A stretch of DNA of 42,247 nucleotides, from positions 1-42,247 of the IMG/VR virus record IMGVR_UViG_3300023172_003376; one strand, 5' to 3'. The stretch comes from a virus. Positions within the stretch are counted from its first letter, which is position 1; each line of letters begins with the position of its first letter. Below the pieces are notes generated by a model. That model did not search any database. It was given only the letters and a program-made list of their open reading frames with translations, and had not been told where the DNA came from. A program made the position numbers and the translations under genes. This document shows, piece after piece, positions 39,781 through 42,247 of this stretch.

Positions 39781-40140
39781 ATGCAGTACAAAGACAGACC
39801 GTTGTGTACGGAGTGCAAGACTAAACCTAGGGCCTACGCCTACCAGAGATATGGTCGGGTGTATTGGCGTAGTCGGTGCGACACCTGTATCAGGAAACGG
39901 GCCGGCAAGCGTGTGGGAGGTGTGACAGCACTACAAAGATCCGGATACAAGAAACACCGGAAATGTGAATTATGTGGATTCAAAGCACAGGATAAATCAC
40001 AACTGGATGTGCTGTTCGTTGATGGTGATCTGAGGAATACTGCTACTACAAACTTAAAAACTGTTTGCGCCAATTGCCAAAGGCTGGGCAGTACCCGTAG
40101 ATTGGGTTGGCGTGTCGGTGATCTTGTCGCTGACGATTAG
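39781..40140 (+). CDS. HNH-like zinc-ribbon protein
   Basis: The 119-residue protein has two zinc knuckles, C10-x2-C13 with RCDTC, and CELCGF with CANC at the C-terminal part. VLFVDGDLRNTATTNLKTVCANCQ resembles an HNH nuclease core (usually HxDG-x-x-x-N...H/N), but the first His is replaced by Val-Asp, so nuclease activity is doubtful. The start at 39781 is supported by the box 5 bases upstream; an upstream in-frame ATG would add 44 unrelated residues. It converges on the dNMP kinase gene with an 87-base overlap, far longer than the other convergent overlaps here. Confidence 0.6.
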   Translation: MQYKDRPLCTECKTKPRAYAYQRYGRVYWRSRCDTCIRKRAGKRVGGVTALQRSGYKKHRKCELCGFKAQDKSQLDVLFVDGDLRNTATTNLKTVCANCQRLGSTRRLGWRVGDLVADD

Positions 40141-40707
40141 GTCGTCGATCTTGGCGTATAATTCTTCCTTTGTACCATTGTTTTCAATAACGAAATCAAA
40201 CTCTTCCTTTGCCCAAGCGTATTCTGAACTGTGTATGTCTTTTGGTTCTATGTTGCCCTCTGTGTAATCAACGAACCAGTCGGGATCTTGTCCTCTTTTT
40301 ACTAGTATGATCTTACCACCACGTTCTCTGATCTGTTTCACTTCATTAGGAAATCTTACATCTGCAATTACTGTTTTTTGGCCTTTATATCTGCCTATAC
40401 AACTGTCCACCCAAATGCCGTCGTACATCTGGCCACGCATGACTTCGGTGCCGAAGTACTGCAACACCCATCTTGGGGTCGTGGGTTTGCCAAATTTCTC
40501 ACTCCAGAACGCATCTGGCTGTTCTCTCCATTGCCTGCTGGCGTCAGTGTCGCCCTCTAATAAATTTCTATCCCAATTGAACATGGCGGCCACGGCATCT
40601 TTGAGACTCTTGGCGAAACTGTCTTTTTGATATCCGTGTTGTTCTACCAGCCTGTCAGACACAGTGCCTTTGCCAGAACCTATTAAACCTACTACACCTA
40701 TCAGCAT
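40054..40707 (-). CDS. Deoxynucleoside monophosphate kinase
   Basis: The 217-residue P-loop kinase has GLIGSGKGT at 7-15 (Walker A), then QYFGTEVMRG near 83 and VIADVRFPNEV near 113. The GTE-R and DVRFPNE blocks are those of T4 gene 1 dNMP kinase and its phage relatives, which phosphorylate dTMP, dGMP and modified dCMP for phage DNA synthesis. The last 29 codons overlap the opposite-strand gene at 39781 and are low in structure (TDTPTQSTGTAQ). A strong sigma70-like promoter lies directly upstream. Confidence 0.85.
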   Translation of the reverse strand: MLIGVVGLIGSGKGTVSDRLVEQHGYQKDSFAKSLKDAVAAMFNWDRNLLEGDTDASRQWREQPDAFWSEKFGKPTTPRWVLQYFGTEVMRGQMYDGIWVDSCIGRYKGQKTVIADVRFPNEVKQIRERGGKIILVKRGQDPDWFVDYTEGNIEPKDIHSSEYAWAKEEFDFVIENNGTKEELYAKIDDLIVSDKITDTPTQSTGTAQPLAIGANSF

Positions 40708-40714
40708 AAGGTTT

Positions 40715-40743
40715 ATTATACTATTTTTTTAGACGTTTTTCAA
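40715..40743 (-). promoter_or_regulatory. Sigma70-like early promoter of the dNMP kinase gene
   Basis: On the minus strand TTGAAA (40743-40738), a 17-base spacer and TATAAT (40720-40715) form a strong host-type promoter that overlaps the end of the 60-residue gene. The start site would be close to the ATG at 40707. Confidence 0.65.
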
Positions 40744-40903
40744 TCTCTTTGATTGCTTTTCTCACAGACCTCAATATTGATGCTCTCAAGGTCTTCTTGC
40801 GTTCTTTCAACGCCTTTATGCTCATGATTTCCAACTCCTCTACCAACTTTTCCAGTTCATCCAGCGAGAGGTCAGAGTATTTCTTGTAATTGGATTTTTT
40901 CAT
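40721..40903 (-). CDS. Small coiled-coil protein, 60 residues
   Basis: This 60-residue, Lys/Glu-rich protein is one helix with a heptad-like pattern (LDELEKLVEELE, then IRSVRKAIKEIEKRL-like end). It is short but supported by a TTTAAATA box 7 bases before the ATG. It lies 31 bases after gp13 and before the dNMP kinase gene on the same strand. It may be a small virion or assembly factor. No family is recognised. Confidence 0.55.
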   Translation of the reverse strand: MKKSNYKKYSDLSLDELEKLVEELEIMSIKALKERKKTLRASILRSVRKAIKEIEKRLKK

Positions 40904-40910
40904 TGCAGGG

Positions 40911-40918
40911 TATTTAAA
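40911..40918 (-). promoter_or_regulatory. Late-type box TTTAAATA
   Basis: The minus-strand box ends 7 bases before the ATG at 40903, in the short gap after gp13. Confidence 0.45.
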
Positions 40919-40934
40919 TGGAAATCTTGGTCAA

Positions 40935-41696
40935 TTAACCAATAACAAAACTGTGTGGTGTTCCACCTTCTTGGAAATTGCCTATCTCGGATTCCAGTCT
41001 TTCCATCTCGGCCTGTCCTTCGTTCTTTAGTGCATCGCCGTTCAGTGTGGTACCACCCTGTGGACCTGCTATGGTGTTGAATTTACCTCTGGCTTCTCCC
41101 AGCATCACTTTTGATACTGCAAGTGTGTAATCTCTGATCCATGGTTTTGAATAGATGTCCTTGAACAGTGTGATGTCAGGTCTGTAGTTGTCCGTGTGCA
41201 TCAGTACGGTCTCGTCGTCCGCTCTTGGTCTTTGGGTGATAGTTAATTTTTTAGTTGCCACGTCAAAATGGAACTGTATGAAACTACCAAACATCTTGCC
41301 AACCAGTTCCTGGTATGATGCGAAAGCGTAGTAAGTTGCCAGTCCACCTGTTGCACCTGCTCTCAATAAGTAGGTATTTGTGTATGCCAAGTTGAATGGT
41401 TCAAACAATGTACCACCCTCTCCGCCTTCGGTTCTTGAACCCACTGTCCTCCTGTTAAGATTCCTTACATTGATAATTTCATCAGGCAGTATGTAGGTGT
41501 TCTGATTCTTTTTCAGTTCAAGGAAAGCATATGATTCTTCCACAGCATTTGATGATCTCTGTCTGAATTTGTTCACAGCCCTTTCCAGTGCCGTTTGGTA
41601 GTGTTTTGGGTCTAATTCCACGTCAATCATCCCGTCACCGAGATTGTTCTTGACGTAATCGAAAATTTCCTGTTGTCCTGTTTGTAGTTCTGACAT
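40935..41696 (-). CDS. 13: Neck protein gp13
   Basis: The 253-residue protein resembles gp13 of marine T4-like phages. It has DYVKNNLGDGMIDVEL at the N terminus, ILPDEIINVRNLNRR near 75, FEPFNLAYTN, FGSFIQFHFD, ITQRPRADDE and WIRDYTLAVSKVMLGEARGKF near 200. gp13 and gp14 close the head after packaging and form the neck that receives the tail. The ATG at 41696 (MSELQTGQ) follows a perfect late box by 5 bases; longer frames cross the promoter region. A 16-base imperfect palindrome covers its stop codon (40927-40942). Assignment is firm. Confidence 0.88.
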   Translation of the reverse strand: MSELQTGQQEIFDYVKNNLGDGMIDVELDPKHYQTALERAVNKFRQRSSNAVEESYAFLELKKNQNTYILPDEIINVRNLNRRTVGSRTEGGEGGTLFEPFNLAYTNTYLLRAGATGGLATYYAFASYQELVGKMFGSFIQFHFDVATKKLTITQRPRADDETVLMHTDNYRPDITLFKDIYSKPWIRDYTLAVSKVMLGEARGKFNTIAGPQGGTTLNGDALKNEGQAEMERLESEIGNFQEGGTPHSFVIG

Positions 41697-41701
41697 ACTC
41701 A

Positions 41702-41709
41702 TATTTATA
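41702..41709 (-). promoter_or_regulatory. Late promoter box TATAAATA of gp13
   Basis: A perfect minus-strand octamer with 5 bases (TGAGT) to the gp13 ATG. With the T4 start-site rule the mRNA would begin at the A of ATG. Confidence 0.7.
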
Positions 41710-41723
41710 GTCATTGCCTGTGC

Positions 41724-41731
41724 AATAAATA
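41724..41731 (+). promoter_or_regulatory. Late-type box AATAAATA of gp14
   Basis: The plus-strand box ends 8 bases before the ATG at 41740 and only 14 bases from the opposite gp13 box. Confidence 0.55.
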
Positions 41732-41739
41732 TGTATGAT

Positions 41740-42247
41740 ATGCCAAGATTATCCATTTTTAAGCCTGAAAAGGGCAACGACTACAAGTTCTTCGATCGCA
41801 ACATCAAGGAGATGTTCACCGTGGGTGGCACAGACTTACACCTACACAAATATCTAGGACCCTACGATCAGGGAGACACAAACAAAGACGGACCTGCGAG
41901 TCCCAGCCAACCCAGGGTGACAGGAAGTGACCTAAACGAGACCACAATACAAGATTTGCTATTTTTAGAAAACAGAGACAGGAAATATTCTAGTGATGTG
42001 TACACAGTCAGAGGAATATACAATGTGCAAGATGCAGATTTCAACCTATCGCAGTTTGGCATGTTCTTACAGAATGACACACTATTCCTTACAGTGCATT
42101 TGAATGATATCGTGGAAAGGATTGGCAGGAAACCAATGAGTGGCGATGTGATAGAATTCCCACATATGAAGGAAGATTATTCTCTGGATGAAAGTGTGCC
42201 AATCGCACTGAAAAGATACTACGTGGTAGAAGATGTGAACAGGGCCG
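41740..42247 (+). CDS. 14: Neck protein gp14, 3' end outside window
   Basis: The frame runs open to the right edge, giving 169 residues of the N-terminal part. Matches to gp14 of marine T4-like phages include NIKEMFTVGGTDLHLHKYLG near 22, a DLLFLENRDRKYSS stretch near 74, a DFNLSQFGMFLQNDTLFLTV segment near 101 and RKPMSGDVIEFPHM near 130. gp14 works with gp13 in the neck. The ATG at 41740 (MPRLSIFKPEKG) is preferred; one three codons upstream overlaps the late box. It is divergent from gp13, whereas the two genes are neighbours in the same direction in T4. The call rests on the conserved order of these blocks. Confidence 0.75.
   Translation, partial: MPRLSIFKPEKGNDYKFFDRNIKEMFTVGGTDLHLHKYLGPYDQGDTNKDGPASPSQPRVTGSDLNETTIQDLLFLENRDRKYSSDVYTVRGIYNVQDADFNLSQFGMFLQNDTLFLTVHLNDIVERIGRKPMSGDVIEFPHMKEDYSLDESVPIALKRYYVVEDVNRA

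Noticed and set aside
40927-40942. Palindrome at the gp13 stop as a terminator
   Set aside because: The 16-base repeat is AT-rich, has one mismatch pair and no T-run, so it is too weak to list as a terminator.
1-42247. tRNA genes
   Set aside because: Gaps between genes are too short to hold one, and I saw no cloverleaf with the conserved TTCGA-type arm. None can be supported.
1-42247. Assignment to a cyanophage or to a pelagiphage
   Set aside because: Several core proteins look like both groups. No psbA, hli, phoH or other host-specific marker is present, so the host cannot be named.

Overview
The window is part of the genome of a marine T4-like myovirus (Caudoviricetes). It carries recognisable T4 core genes for replication and recombination (gp41 helicase, gp61 primase, UvsW, UvsX, UvsY, gp32) and for the virion (gp13, gp14, gp16, gp17, gp4, gp18, gp19). 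Several of these proteins, notably gp32, gp13 and gp18, look like the versions in marine cyanophage and pelagiphage relatives rather than in coliphage T4. No photosynthesis gene is present, so nothing points to a cyanobacterial host. A porin-like gene and many glycan genes point to a Gram-negative host. Almost no DNA is non-coding, genes overlap at their ends, and no tRNA gene was seen.

Layout. (1) 1-3637: the C-terminal part of a porin-like barrel, then a capsule-type glycosyltransferase, an SGNH hydrolase, a sulfotransferase-like protein and a TylF-like methyltransferase. (2) 3640-12923, almost all minus strand: gp41, gp61, a baseplate-type structural protein, a miniature DnaE-like protein, a zinc-finger protein, a possible gp62, UvsW and a 451-residue orphan. 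(3) 12983-24386: a SprT-like protease, then a large accessory island. The island has a seven-gene minus operon (GT61, 2OG oxygenase, three capsule-type transferases, a GT-A enzyme, an MptE-like protein) and a divergent four-gene plus operon (SGNH, capsule-type transferase, two FkbM methyltransferases). A further GT-A enzyme, a third FkbM protein and a HAD phosphatase follow. (4) 24370-27233: uvsY, a small gene, uvsX and gene 32. (5) 27337-39664: the head and tail block, with a 784-residue protein, gp17, two accessory proteins, gp16, gp4, two structural proteins, gp19 and a very large gp18. (6) 39781-42247: an HNH-like protein, a dNMP kinase, a small coiled-coil protein, gp13, and on the opposite strand the start of gp14, cut by the window end.

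How it works together. Two promoter classes can be read. Replication, recombination and nucleotide genes sit behind sigma70-like promoters (TTGACA-type with TATAAT-type boxes). Most genes that open a late transcription unit, and several accessory genes, have an NNTAAATA box like the T4 late promoter TATAAATA. In many cases it lies only 5-8 bases before the start codon, which would give leaderless or nearly leaderless mRNAs. The accessory genes (five paralogous transferases, two paralogous SGNH hydrolases, three other transferases, four methyltransferases) probably build or remodel a glycan on the host surface or the virion; the target cannot be read from sequence.
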